Of a DNA stretch of 32,036 nucleotides, positions 25,301 through 32,036 are shown piece by piece. Below the pieces are notes generated by a model, which saw only the letters and a program-made list of their open reading frames with translations, was not told where the DNA came from and searched no databases. Origin of the DNA: Ramlibacter sp. (GTDB lineage Bacteria > Pseudomonadota > Gammaproteobacteria > Burkholderiales > Burkholderiaceae_C); NCBI RefSeq assembly GCF_029866045.1, contig NZ_JARXAB010000171.1, forward strand, positions 1 through 32,036, read 5' to 3'. The position numbers were made by a program, and so were the translations under genes. Numbering within the stretch: position 1 is the first letter of the stretch; every line of letters starts with the position of its first letter.

Positions 25301-25840
25301 TTACTTTTTTTCCGAAATGACCAAGTGCCCGTCAGTGCTGATCTCCCAGCCCCGAGATTTCGCATCCGCAATCAATTTTTCGCCCCAGCGAAGTCGACCT
25401 GCATCGGTGCCGCCCAAAATGGTGAGTAGGTGTGCCGTGTTGCTGCCCACGTTGGTGAAGGCACGCAAGATTCCGACAGGCACAGAGATGAAGTCGAACT
25501 GCTCCAGCACCACACTGTTCTCGCCTTGTTCGCCCCACAGGATCTTGAAGGTGCCGTCCATGGGCATGAAAACTTCGACGGTGGTGTGTGAGTGCAAGCC
25601 GCCGCCTGTGCCGGGCTCGCACTTGGCTATTGCGACGTTGAATCCCTCGGGGTCCTTGATTTCAGCCGTCGCGTCCTTGTTTTCTTGAACCCCTCGCCCG
25701 ATGACGTTGAAGATCTCGCGCTTGTATTCTGGCAAGGCGTTGTCTAGGTAAGAGACCCCGTGCGGCTTGAATTTCTTGAAGCGTGCGACCCGTCGGCTTT
25801 CCATGTACTCGACGCTGTACTCGGGTGTTTTTTCACTCAT
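25301..25840 (-). CDS. Cupin-domain protein
   Basis: Small soluble beta-barrel protein of unknown reaction. From the ATG at 25840 it has 179 residues; GAGAG lies nine bases before it, whereas it directly abuts the alternative ATG at 25849. Cupin motif 1 is perfect: GLHSHTTVEVFMPMDG supplies His83, His85 and Glu89 as metal ligands. Motif 2 reads PVGILRAFTN, where the usual fourth ligand His is Arg126. It may therefore bind metal with three ligands, bind none, or act as a sensor or isomerase. It lies between the AraC gene (32 bp) and the binding-protein gene (30 bp), so it probably acts on the imported compound or its first product. Confidence 0.85.
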   Translation of the reverse strand: MSEKTPEYSVEYMESRRVARFKKFKPHGVSYLDNALPEYKREIFNVIGRGVQENKDATAEIKDPEGFNVAIAKCEPGTGGGLHSHTTVEVFMPMDGTFKILWGEQGENSVVLEQFDFISVPVGILRAFTNVGSNTAHLLTILGGTDAGRLRWGEKLIADAKSRGWEISTDGHLVISEKK

Positions 25841-25872
25841 GGCTGGCATCTCTCAGAAGGTTAAAACTCGCA

Positions 25873-26784
25873 CTAGTGACGGATGACGGAGGGCCCGGTC
25901 TGGTGCTTACGGCGGTATTCACCGGGCGTCTGTCCAATCGCTTGTTTGAAGCGGCGTGAAAAGTAACCGATGTCATCGAAGCCGCAGCTGTGTGCGATTT
26001 CTGAAATCCGTGTGTCGGTTAGAACCAAGAGCTCCTTGGATCGGCCAAGCCGGATCTCGTTTTGCAGCTCGCCGAGCGTCTTGCCCGTCACGCGCCGCAC
26101 TCGTGCCGCCAAGCAACTAGGAGACAAATTCATGAACTGTGCCGCCTCCTCGGTCGTCACCCTTTGATGAATTCGGCCACGCAGGAAATCGAGGAGCTCG
26201 TCGATACGCTCGTTCTTACCGGAGGCGTTCGCCCCCTGCGCCAAGCTGTCCAAGACGGAAGTCTCGTAGGCTTTGAGAATCTCCAGAAGAAACAGGCTTA
26301 GTCGCGCCCGGGCGATGGAGGTTACGCCGACCCCTTGTGCCGTCGAGTATCCAGACAACTGCATGGCCTGCTCGAAGATCCGTTGCTGGAGGTCACCATC
26401 GGACTCGAATTCAATATGGGCTTGCGCTGCAAAGAGCATCAACTCAGGAGCGGCTTCAAGCGACGCCGGCGAAGCCCAGCTATGGATAGCCGAGGTAGGA
26501 AACTGCGGGTGCAGAAAGTCCAACTGAAACCCGATGGTGAGGGTGGTGCTGGGCTCCAAAATCTGTGCGCGATGCGGCACGCCAGGGGCGATGAAAAAGA
26601 CGCAGCCTTGGTCGCCGGGCAAAAGGCGGTCACCGATAAACTGGCGCAGGCTGCCTGACGTGATCAAGTTAATCGTGAAGTAGTCTTTTTTCTCCTGCTC
26701 GGTCGTGCCGGCAAGGTGGCGCTCTGACTTCACGAAGAAGGTCGGCATCGGTTTGACGCCGCCAGAAACAACAGCTTCGTCCAT
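25873..26784 (-). CDS. AraC family transcriptional regulator
   Basis: Probable regulator of the eight-gene unit it heads. The 303-residue product has an N-terminal sensor part with a cupin-like sensing barrel (FTINLITSGSLRQFIGDRLLPGDQGCVFFIAPGV region, about 35-95). The C-terminal double helix-turn-helix domain (about 195-297) ends in the family signature ISEIAHSCGFDDIGYFSRRFKQ. The ATG at 26784 has AGGA eight bases upstream. The cupin gene starts 32 bp later on the same strand, so the regulator is cotranscribed with its likely targets and could control its own synthesis. The inducer is presumably the transported compound or a product of it; that is inference. Confidence 0.92.
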   Translation of the reverse strand: MDEAVVSGGVKPMPTFFVKSERHLAGTTEQEKKDYFTINLITSGSLRQFIGDRLLPGDQGCVFFIAPGVPHRAQILEPSTTLTIGFQLDFLHPQFPTSAIHSWASPASLEAAPELMLFAAQAHIEFESDGDLQQRIFEQAMQLSGYSTAQGVGVTSIARARLSLFLLEILKAYETSVLDSLAQGANASGKNERIDELLDFLRGRIHQRVTTEEAAQFMNLSPSCLAARVRRVTGKTLGELQNEIRLGRSKELLVLTDTRISEIAHSCGFDDIGYFSRRFKQAIGQTPGEYRRKHQTGPSVIRH

Positions 26785-27108
26785 CAGATTCGTCCTAGTC
26801 CAAAAATAGGCACTGCGATAGCCTCAAGAGAAGGTCTACACCGTTGAAAGATGATACGGAGGGTTTCTCGCTATCAACAGTAGAAATCGCTTGTTCGCTG
26901 GGATGTTTTCGAAAGCGAGGGTTTCCTCTAGGTTTGATCACGCGCAGCCCGGGCCCCAGCGCTTTACGGGTCTCAAGCGAGACGCCAGAAAGCGTCGTTT
27001 GCAACAGGCGCCTGCGGCGGGGGCGTCCCGGCTAAAATTTGGCGCCTTCTGGCCTCAGCTCTCGCGCCGGCGGCCAATGTCTCCCACTCTCCCCTTTGGA
27101 CCTGAACC
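26785..27108. promoter_or_regulatory. Divergent control region between the AraC-led unit and fba
   Basis: These 324 bp hold no credible gene; two short open frames in them, one per strand, lack ribosome binding sites and family resemblance. The half next to araC is less GC-rich and should contain the promoter of the eight-gene unit. GAGGGTTTC occurs twice in direct orientation, at 26859-26867 and 26917-26925, 58 bp apart. This could be an operator pair but could also be chance. Near fba, TAAAAT at 27033-27038 is a likely -10 for fba, 70 bp before its start, without a good -35. No terminator is visible. Confidence 0.45.
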
Positions 27109-28173
27109 ATGCCACTCGTTTCCATGCGCGAACTCCTGGACCACGCAGCCGAAAACGGCTACGGCATCCCGGCCTTCAACGTCAACAACCTTGAGCAGGT
27201 GCAGGCCGTGATGGAAGCGGCCAAGGAAACCGGCGCGCCGGTGATCCTGCAGGCCAGCGCGGGCGCACGCAAGTACGCTGGCGAGGCCTTCATCAAGCAC
27301 CTGATTTCGGCTGCCATCGAGGCCTACCCGAGCATTCCGCTGGTGATGCACCAGGACCACGGCCAGAATCCCGACGTTTGCCAGGGTGCCATCGATCTGG
27401 GCTTCTCGTCGGTCATGATGGACGGCTCTCTCGAGGCCGACGGCAAGACCATCGCCAGCTATGACTACAACGTCGACGTCACCCGCAAGGTGGTGGACAT
27501 GGCCCACCAGCTGGGCGTCACCGTCGAGGGCGAGCTCGGCTGCCTGGGCAGCCTGGAAACCATGAAGGGCGACAAGGAAGACGGCCACGGCACTGACGCC
27601 ACCATGACCCGCGAGCAGCTGCTCACCGACCCCGAGCAGGCGGCTGACTTCGTCAAGCGCACCCAACTCGATGCCCTGGCCATTGCCATCGGTACCAGCC
27701 ACGGCGCGTACAAGTTCACCCGCAAGCCCACCGGCGACATTCTGGCCATCGACCGCATCAAGGAAATCCACCGCCGCATCCCCAACACCCACCTAGTGAT
27801 GCATGGTTCGTCCAGCGTGCCCCAGGAGCTACTGGCCATCATCCGCCAGTACGGCGGCCAGATGAAAGAGACCTATGGCGTGCCGGTCGAGGAAATCCAG
27901 CATGCCATCAAGTTCGGCGTGCGCAAGGTCAACATCGACACCGACATTCGCCTCGCCATGACCGGCGCGGTGCGCAAGTTCCTGCACGAGAACCCCGAGA
28001 AATTCGACGCCCGCGAGTGGCTCAAGCCCGCCCGTGAGGCCGCCAAGCAGGTTTGCAAGCAGCGCTACCTTGAGTTCGGCTGCGAGGGCCAGGCCGGCAA
28101 GATCAAAGGGCACAGTCTGCAGGTCGTGGCGCAGAAGTACGCCCAGGGCGATCTGGCCCAAGTGGTCCACTGA
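27109..28173 (+). CDS. fba: Fructose-bisphosphate aldolase, class II
   Basis: Zinc-dependent enzyme that interconverts fructose 1,6-bisphosphate with dihydroxyacetone phosphate and glyceraldehyde 3-phosphate. The 354-residue product starts [19 protein letters not shown]. It has the active-site segment VMHQDHG at 79-85 (Asp83 catalytic, His84 a metal ligand), [26 protein letters not shown] and NIDTDIR. Length and motifs match the type common in betaproteobacteria and in CbbA of Calvin-cycle operons; no other Calvin-cycle gene is in the window, so a glycolytic or gluconeogenic role is assumed. An intrinsic terminator follows 45 bp after the stop. Confidence 0.97.
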   Translation: MPLVSMRELLDHAAENGYGIPAFNVNNLEQVQAVMEAAKETGAPVILQASAGARKYAGEAFIKHLISAAIEAYPSIPLVMHQDHGQNPDVCQGAIDLGFSSVMMDGSLEADGKTIASYDYNVDVTRKVVDMAHQLGVTVEGELGCLGSLETMKGDKEDGHGTDATMTREQLLTDPEQAADFVKRTQLDALAIAIGTSHGAYKFTRKPTGDILAIDRIKEIHRRIPNTHLVMHGSSSVPQELLAIIRQYGGQMKETYGVPVEEIQHAIKFGVRKVNIDTDIRLAMTGAVRKFLHENPEKFDAREWLKPAREAAKQVCKQRYLEFGCEGQAGKIKGHSLQVVAQKYAQGDLAQVVH

Positions 28174-28208
28174 GCCAGGGCCTCTGCGCCCCCGAGCGCG
28201 CCCCTTGC

Positions 28209-28214
28209 GATAAT
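28209..28214 (+). promoter_or_regulatory. Probable -10 element of purC
   Basis: GATAAT is close to the consensus. Transcription would begin at about 28220-28222, inside the left arm of the terminator hairpin that ends the fba message. No clear -35 was seen. The arrangement separates fba read-through from purC initiation. Confidence 0.5.
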
Positions 28215-28218
28215 CCCG

Positions 28219-28249
28219 CGGCCCGTTGCCAGACGGGCCGTTTCTTTTT
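28219..28249 (+). terminator. Intrinsic terminator of fba, just before purC
   Basis: A perfect 8-bp GC-rich stem (28219-28226 with 28233-28240, CGGCCCGT type) with a 6-base loop is followed by TTTCTTTTT at 28241-28249. It ends only 4 bp before the purC ATG. A transcript started from the -10 at 28209 would lack the outer bases of the left arm and so form a weaker hairpin. Confidence 0.85.
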
Positions 28250-28253
28250 CGGG

Positions 28254-29168
28254 ATGCCCATGACCTCCTCCCTGCACACCTCCGCCCTGACCTCCCTGCC
28301 CCTGCTTGCACGCGGGAAGGTGCGAGACAACTATGCCGTCGGCGAGGACCGCATCCTGATGGTGGCGACCGACCGCCTGTCGGCCTTCGACGTGATCATG
28401 GGCGAGCCGATTCCCGGCAAGGGCGAGTTGCTCACGCAGATGGCGCTGTTCTGGTTTGGCAAGCTCGGTCACCTGTGCCCCAACCACCTCACCGGCGAGC
28501 TTCCCGAGAGCGTGGTCGCTTCCGGCGAGACAGGCCAGGTGCTCGGTCGCTCGATGCTGGTCAAGCGCCTCAAGCCCATCCCGGTGGAGGCGGTGGTGCG
28601 CGGCTACCTGGCTGGCAGCGGCTGGAAGGAGTACCAGGAGAACCAGAGCGTGTGCGGTGTGATGCTGCCCGCAGGCCTGAGCAACGCTGCCAAGCTGCCC
28701 GAGCCCATCTACACACCGGCGGCCAAGGCGGCGGTGGGCGAGCACGACGAAAACATCACCTTCGAGCGCACCGTGGCAATGATCGGCCCGTCATTGGCCG
28801 CCCAGATCCGCGACCTCAGCATCGCGATCTACAAGGAGGCGGCGGCCATCGCGCTCACCAAGGGCCTGATCATTGCCGACACCAAGTTCGAATTCGGCCT
28901 CGACGGTGAGGGACGGCTGGTGCTCATGGACGAGGTGCTCACCCCCGACTCCTCGCGCTATTGGCCGGTGGAAGGCTACGAGGCGGCTTTCCGCCAGGGC
29001 GAGAACCCGCCGAGCTACGACAAGCAGTTCGTGCGCGACTGGCTCGAGCAGGCGCGCATCAACGGCAAGCCTTGGGACAAGACCCCGCCGTCGCCGCGCT
29101 TGCCGCAAGAAGTCATCACCCGAACGGCCGCCAAGTACCGCGAGGCGCTGGAGCGGCTGACCGGCTGA
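28254..29168 (+). CDS. purC: Phosphoribosylaminoimidazole-succinocarboxamide synthase
   Basis: Purine synthesis enzyme that joins CAIR and aspartate with ATP to give SAICAR. The 304-residue product has the family core: [50 protein letters not shown] and DTKFEFGLD followed by [15 protein letters not shown]. ATGs at 28254 and 28260 are both possible starts, the conserved part beginning well after either. Neither has a Shine-Dalgarno sequence; the T-rich terminator tail lies directly upstream. purE and purK, which make its substrate, follow about 1.4 kb downstream. Confidence 0.96.
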   Translation: MPMTSSLHTSALTSLPLLARGKVRDNYAVGEDRILMVATDRLSAFDVIMGEPIPGKGELLTQMALFWFGKLGHLCPNHLTGELPESVVASGETGQVLGRSMLVKRLKPIPVEAVVRGYLAGSGWKEYQENQSVCGVMLPAGLSNAAKLPEPIYTPAAKAAVGEHDENITFERTVAMIGPSLAAQIRDLSIAIYKEAAAIALTKGLIIADTKFEFGLDGEGRLVLMDEVLTPDSSRYWPVEGYEAAFRQGENPPSYDKQFVRDWLEQARINGKPWDKTPPSPRLPQEVITRTAAKYREALERLTG

Positions 29169-29275
29169 GGCTGAGCGGGCCAGCCATTCGGTCTCCAGCC
29201 CTGTCAAGTTTCGCGACGGATGACATGACAACCGGCGAGATTTAGGTTTCGATGGCGCCTTTCAGGAGGAATGCC

Positions 29276-29530
29276 ATGTTCAAGGTCAATGAGGGGAGCG
29301 TCGGCGCGCCCCTGGGGCAAGTGGGTGCCGCGACAGGCGTCACGACAGGTGGAGCGGCAGACGATGAGGCGATCGATGCGCGCGCGTTCTACGAAGAGGC
29401 GCTGGCGCGGGATGCGGCCTTACAGGCCGGAGGACCGGTCCTCGAGTGGAGTACCTTCGAAGCCTGGGTCCGCTCGCGTCTGGCCGAGCGGCTCGGCAGC
29501 CTCCCCCCGTCCCTGATGCCGGGTGTGTGA
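29276..29530 (+). CDS. Hypothetical 84-residue protein
   Basis: I do not recognise this gene. It is supported by a perfect AGGAGGA at 29264-29270, five bases before the ATG at 29276; an upstream in-frame ATG at 29252 lacks this. The protein has a Gly/Ala/Val-rich first 30 residues, then an acidic helix-forming part (DDEAIDARAFYEEALARDAALQ) and a second amphipathic segment (EWSTFEAWVRSRLAERLG). It has no signal peptide, membrane segment or cysteine. It sits 107 bp after purC and converges on the thioredoxin gene 40 bp further on. The charged, helical make-up could suit a small binding or adaptor protein, but no function can be assigned. Confidence 0.6.
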   Translation: MFKVNEGSVGAPLGQVGAATGVTTGGAADDEAIDARAFYEEALARDAALQAGGPVLEWSTFEAWVRSRLAERLGSLPPSLMPGV

Positions 29531-29570
29531 CCCGTTTGTTTGTTTCGCTTGTCGCTTATTGCTTTCGCCG

Positions 29571-30470
29571 TTAGCTCAACACCACGCTCGACAGGCGCCG
29601 GCGGTAGCTCGCCACCACCGGGTCGTCCGGCGGAATCTGGCCCTCGGCCACCTTGGGCTTGGGCGGCTCGATCAGGTCCAGGATGGCGATATAGGTCTTG
29701 CGCGCCAGGTCTTCGTTCCAGGCCTTGTCGCGCATCAGGATCTCGAGCAATTCGTCAAGTGCCTGGGTGTACTGGTGCGCAGCCATCAGCAGGCGTGCGC
29801 GGTCGAAGCGGGCCTCGAAGTCGCGCCGGTTGGCGGCAATGCGCGCGTCGCAGGCCGCCACGGCCTGCGGCAGGGGAGGCTGGCTGGTCGCGAACTCGCT
29901 GGCCGCAAACACGCGCTGCAGAGAGTCGAGGCGGCGCACCCCGGCCGCCCGGGCGATGGCCGGCGCGAAGGCCACCTTGGCCTCGTCGTCGAGCCCGGCC
30001 ATCCACAGTGCGCGCACATAGTCGAAGCGGGCGTCGTCGTCTTCGGGTTTGGACTCGGCCGCCTGGCGCAGGGCGTCAAGCGCGTCCGCGCTGCCGGGCT
30101 CGCCCAGCGGCAGCTCGTCGACTTCCTCCTCGGCTTCCAGCTCCGCTGGCGGCAGGTGTTTGTCGAGGAACTCACGAATCTGCCCCTCGGGCAAAGCCCC
30201 CATGAAGCCGTCCACCGGCTGCCCGTTCTTGAGCAGGATGCAGGTTGGGATGCTACGGATGCCGAAGGCCCCCGCGAGCTGCTGCTCTTGGTCGGAGTCG
30301 ATCTTGACCAGCTTGAAGCGGCCGGCATAGGCCACCTCGAGCTTTTCCAGCAGGGGCCCGATGACCTTGCAGGGGCCACACCAGGGCGCCCAGAAGTCCA
30401 CCAGCACCGGCACGGTCTGGGAGGCGGCAATGACCTCGGTTTCAAAGTTTTCGATGGTGACGTCAATCAT
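29571..30470 (-). CDS. cnoX: Thioredoxin-TPR protein, CnoX/YbbN type
   Basis: Redox-linked chaperone family protein with an N-terminal thioredoxin domain (residues 1-108) and C-terminal TPR-like helices (about 125-290). The domain holds the full WCGPC active site with Cys31 and Cys34, unlike E. coli CnoX, which lacks this pair, so it may also work as a disulfide reductase. I choose the ATG at 30470 (MIDVTIENFE) over an open frame reaching 30587, which overlaps the purE start. The 299-residue length fits the family. It is divergent from purE across 62 bp and convergent with the 84-residue gene. Plain thioredoxin is excluded by the long helical C-terminus. Confidence 0.92.
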   Translation of the reverse strand: MIDVTIENFETEVIAASQTVPVLVDFWAPWCGPCKVIGPLLEKLEVAYAGRFKLVKIDSDQEQQLAGAFGIRSIPTCILLKNGQPVDGFMGALPEGQIREFLDKHLPPAELEAEEEVDELPLGEPGSADALDALRQAAESKPEDDDARFDYVRALWMAGLDDEAKVAFAPAIARAAGVRRLDSLQRVFAASEFATSQPPLPQAVAACDARIAANRRDFEARFDRARLLMAAHQYTQALDELLEILMRDKAWNEDLARKTYIAILDLIEPPKPKVAEGQIPPDDPVVASYRRRLSSVVLS

Positions 30471-30493
30471 TGGGGCGCTTCCGTGTGCGGTCT

Positions 30494-30499
30494 TAAAAT
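30494..30499 (+). promoter_or_regulatory. Possible -10 element of purE
   Basis: TAAAAT lies 33 bp before the purE ATG in the 62-bp gap shared with the divergent thioredoxin gene. No clear -35 is present. Confidence 0.35.
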
Positions 30500-30532
30500 C
30501 AGTCCCTTTTTCCACAGAGACGGAAAACAGGC

Positions 30533-31030
30533 ATGAGCTCGGTTCAAGTTGGCGTGGTGATGGGGTCTGGCAGCGATTGGGACACACTGCAGCACGCGGT
30601 GTCGATTCTCCAGGAATTCGGCGTCCCCCATGAGGCGAAGGTCGTCTCGGCGCATCGCATGCCCGACGAAATGTTTGCCTACGCCGAAGCCGCCGCCGGC
30701 CGTGGCCTGCAGGCGATCATCGCCGGTGCCGGCGGCGCCGCCCACCTGCCGGGCATGCTGGCGGCCAAGACCACGGTGCCCGTACTCGGTGTGCCGGTGG
30801 CCAGCCGCCACCTGCAGGGCGTCGACTCTCTTCACAGCATCGTGCAGATGCCCAAGGGCATTCCGGTCGCCACTTTCGCCATCGGCAGCGCCGGTGCAGC
30901 CAACGCGGCCCTGTTTGCCGTCGCTCTGCTGGCCAACCACGACCCGGCCCTGCGTGCCCGGCTGGAAGACTTCCGCCGCCGGCAAACCGAGGCGGCCCGG
31001 GCCACCACCTTGCCGCCGGCGGGCGCCTGA
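30533..31030 (+). CDS. purE: N5-carboxyaminoimidazole ribonucleotide mutase
   Basis: Class I PurE, which converts N5-CAIR to CAIR in purine synthesis. The 165-residue product has the phosphate-binding GSGSDW at 11-16, SAHRMP at 39-44 with the catalytic His41, and [11 protein letters not shown] followed by [15 protein letters not shown]. The presence of purK 20 bp downstream fits the two-step bacterial route that uses PurK and class I PurE. AGG precedes the ATG at 30533 at short spacing. Confidence 0.97.
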   Translation: MSSVQVGVVMGSGSDWDTLQHAVSILQEFGVPHEAKVVSAHRMPDEMFAYAEAAAGRGLQAIIAGAGGAAHLPGMLAAKTTVPVLGVPVASRHLQGVDSLHSIVQMPKGIPVATFAIGSAGAANAALFAVALLANHDPALRARLEDFRRRQTEAARATTLPPAGA

Positions 31031-31050
31031 AGCGCCGGCCCCCTCACCCC

Positions 31051-32036
31051 ATGAGCCAACATCCACCTGCGGCCCTTCTGCCCGGTGCCACCCTCGGCGT
31101 GATGGGCGGCGGCCAGCTCGGACGCATGTTCGTCCACGCCGCGCAGCGCCTGGGCTACTTCACCGCGGTGCTGGACCCGGACGCCACCAGCCCTGCCGGC
31201 CGGGTGAGTCACCATCACCTGCACGCTGACTACCTGGACACGGCGGCACTGGCCGAACTGGTGCGTCTGGCCGACGCCATCACCACCGAGTTCGAGAACG
31301 TGCCGGCTCAGGCCCTGGCCCAGCTGGCGGCCCACCGGCCAGTTGCCCCTGGCGGCGAGGCGGTGGCCATCGCCCAGGACCGGGCCCTTGAAAAGGCCCA
31401 CTTCACCCGCTGCGGCGTGCCCTGCGCGCCCCATGCTCTGATCGAGAGCCCCGAGCAACTCGCTGCGGTGGGCGATGCCTTGCTGCCCGGCATCCTCAAA
31501 ACCGCCCGCTTGGGTTATGACGGCAAGGGCCAAGCCCGGGTCGCCAACCGCACTGAATTGTTGGCCGCATGGCAGGCCATGCAAAGCGGCAATCCCCCCC
31601 ATGCCACGGTGTGTGTGCTGGAAAAAATGCTGCCCCTGGCCGCCGAATGCTCGGTGGTGTTGGCCCGTGGCCAAGACGGCCAGATGGTGCATTTGCCGGT
31701 TCAAGCCAACCTGCACCGCGACGGTATTTTGGCGGTGACCGAGGTGGGCGACGGCGCTCTTGACCCTGCACTGGCCTCGCAAGCACTGGCCGCAGCGCGC
31801 GAAGTGGCCCAAGGCCTGGATTACGTGGGCGTGTTGTGTGTGGAGTTTTTTGTGCTGCAGCCCGTCGCACCCGGCGGCCAGCCCAGTTTGGTGGTCAACG
31901 AAATCGCGCCGCGCCCGCACAACAGCGGGCACCACAGCATCGACAGTAGCGATGTGTCGCAGTTTGATTTGCAGGTGCGCTGCATGGCGGGCTTGCCTTT
32001 GGTGCCGCCCCGCGCCCATAGCGCGGCGGTGATGCT
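31051..32036 (+). CDS. purK: 5-(carboxyamino)imidazole ribonucleotide synthase (partial)
   Basis: ATP-grasp enzyme that carboxylates AIR with bicarbonate and ATP to give N5-CAIR, the substrate of PurE. The gene starts at ATG 31051, 20 bp after purE, and runs off the right edge with 328 codons visible and no stop. It has the N-terminal nucleotide-binding GVMGGGQLGRM, TEFENVPAQAL, the ATP-grasp segment LKTARLGYDGKGQ and the family signature NEIAPRPHNSGHHSID at 283-298. About 50 to 60 residues appear to be missing. After about 31500 codons ending in A or T (TTG, CAA, TTT) become more common than in the first half, a mild shift of unknown meaning. Confidence 0.96.
   Translation, partial: MSQHPPAALLPGATLGVMGGGQLGRMFVHAAQRLGYFTAVLDPDATSPAGRVSHHHLHADYLDTAALAELVRLADAITTEFENVPAQALAQLAAHRPVAPGGEAVAIAQDRALEKAHFTRCGVPCAPHALIESPEQLAAVGDALLPGILKTARLGYDGKGQARVANRTELLAAWQAMQSGNPPHATVCVLEKMLPLAAECSVVLARGQDGQMVHLPVQANLHRDGILAVTEVGDGALDPALASQALAAAREVAQGLDYVGVLCVEFFVLQPVAPGGQPSLVVNEIAPRPHNSGHHSIDSSDVSQFDLQVRCMAGLPLVPPRAHSAAVM

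Noticed and set aside
26795-27035. Two short open frames in the araC-fba gap, one per strand
   Set aside because: No ribosome binding sites and no recognisable or domain-like sequence; the interval fits a divergent control region better.
30471-30587. N-terminal extension of the thioredoxin protein
   Set aside because: It overlaps the purE start on the other strand and has no thioredoxin-like sequence; ATG 30470 gives the normal beginning.

Overview
The window looks like a chromosomal segment of a GC-rich betaproteobacterium, most likely Burkholderiales and near Comamonadaceae. The basis is gene content and order (yajC-secD-secF; smg/dprA/LysM opposite def-fmt; a pgk, pyk, fba, purC, purE, purK series), family-typical protein sequences, GTG starts and very GC-rich codon use. 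This is recognition by eye, without a database search.

Layout. (1) 255-3541: Sec accessory operon yajC-secD-secF on +, closed by a strong bidirectional terminator at 3581-3620. (2) 3682-7017, minus: LysM envelope protein, dprA and smg. Facing away from them at 7125-9754 on + are def, fmt and the AzlC/AzlD amino-acid exporter pair. (3) 9861-11054 +: pgk. (4) 11056-15253, minus: a two-gene accessory unit, a Fic AMP-transferase followed by a 1030-residue PLD nuclease/SF2 helicase. (5) 15444-16538, minus: fatty acid desaturase, divergent from pyk (16764-18218 +). (6) 18226-26784, minus: a tightly packed eight-gene unit read in the order AraC regulator, cupin, periplasmic binding protein, sugar-type ABC ATPase, permease, alpha/beta hydrolase, XenA/YqjM-type ene reductase, ThDP-dependent enzyme. 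(7) 27109-32036 +: fba, purC, an 84-codon unknown gene, purE and purK (cut by the right edge), with a thioredoxin/CnoX gene on minus between the unknown gene and purE.

How it fits together. Regions 1, 2, 3, 5 and 7 are housekeeping: protein export, N-terminal formyl processing of new proteins, DNA uptake, lower glycolysis and de novo purine synthesis. Regions 4 and 6 look like accessory insertions. Both are on minus, have by eye a lower GC content and more varied codons than their neighbours, and end almost flush against the stop codon of a glycolytic gene (1 bp from pgk, 7 bp from pyk) with no terminator visible between. Region 4 resembles a candidate defence or genome-conflict module. Region 6 resembles a self-contained uptake and breakdown pathway for an unidentified compound, with its own regulator as first gene. 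These two regions are the best places to look for undescribed biology. I saw no tRNA, rRNA, CRISPR array, IS element or replication origin.
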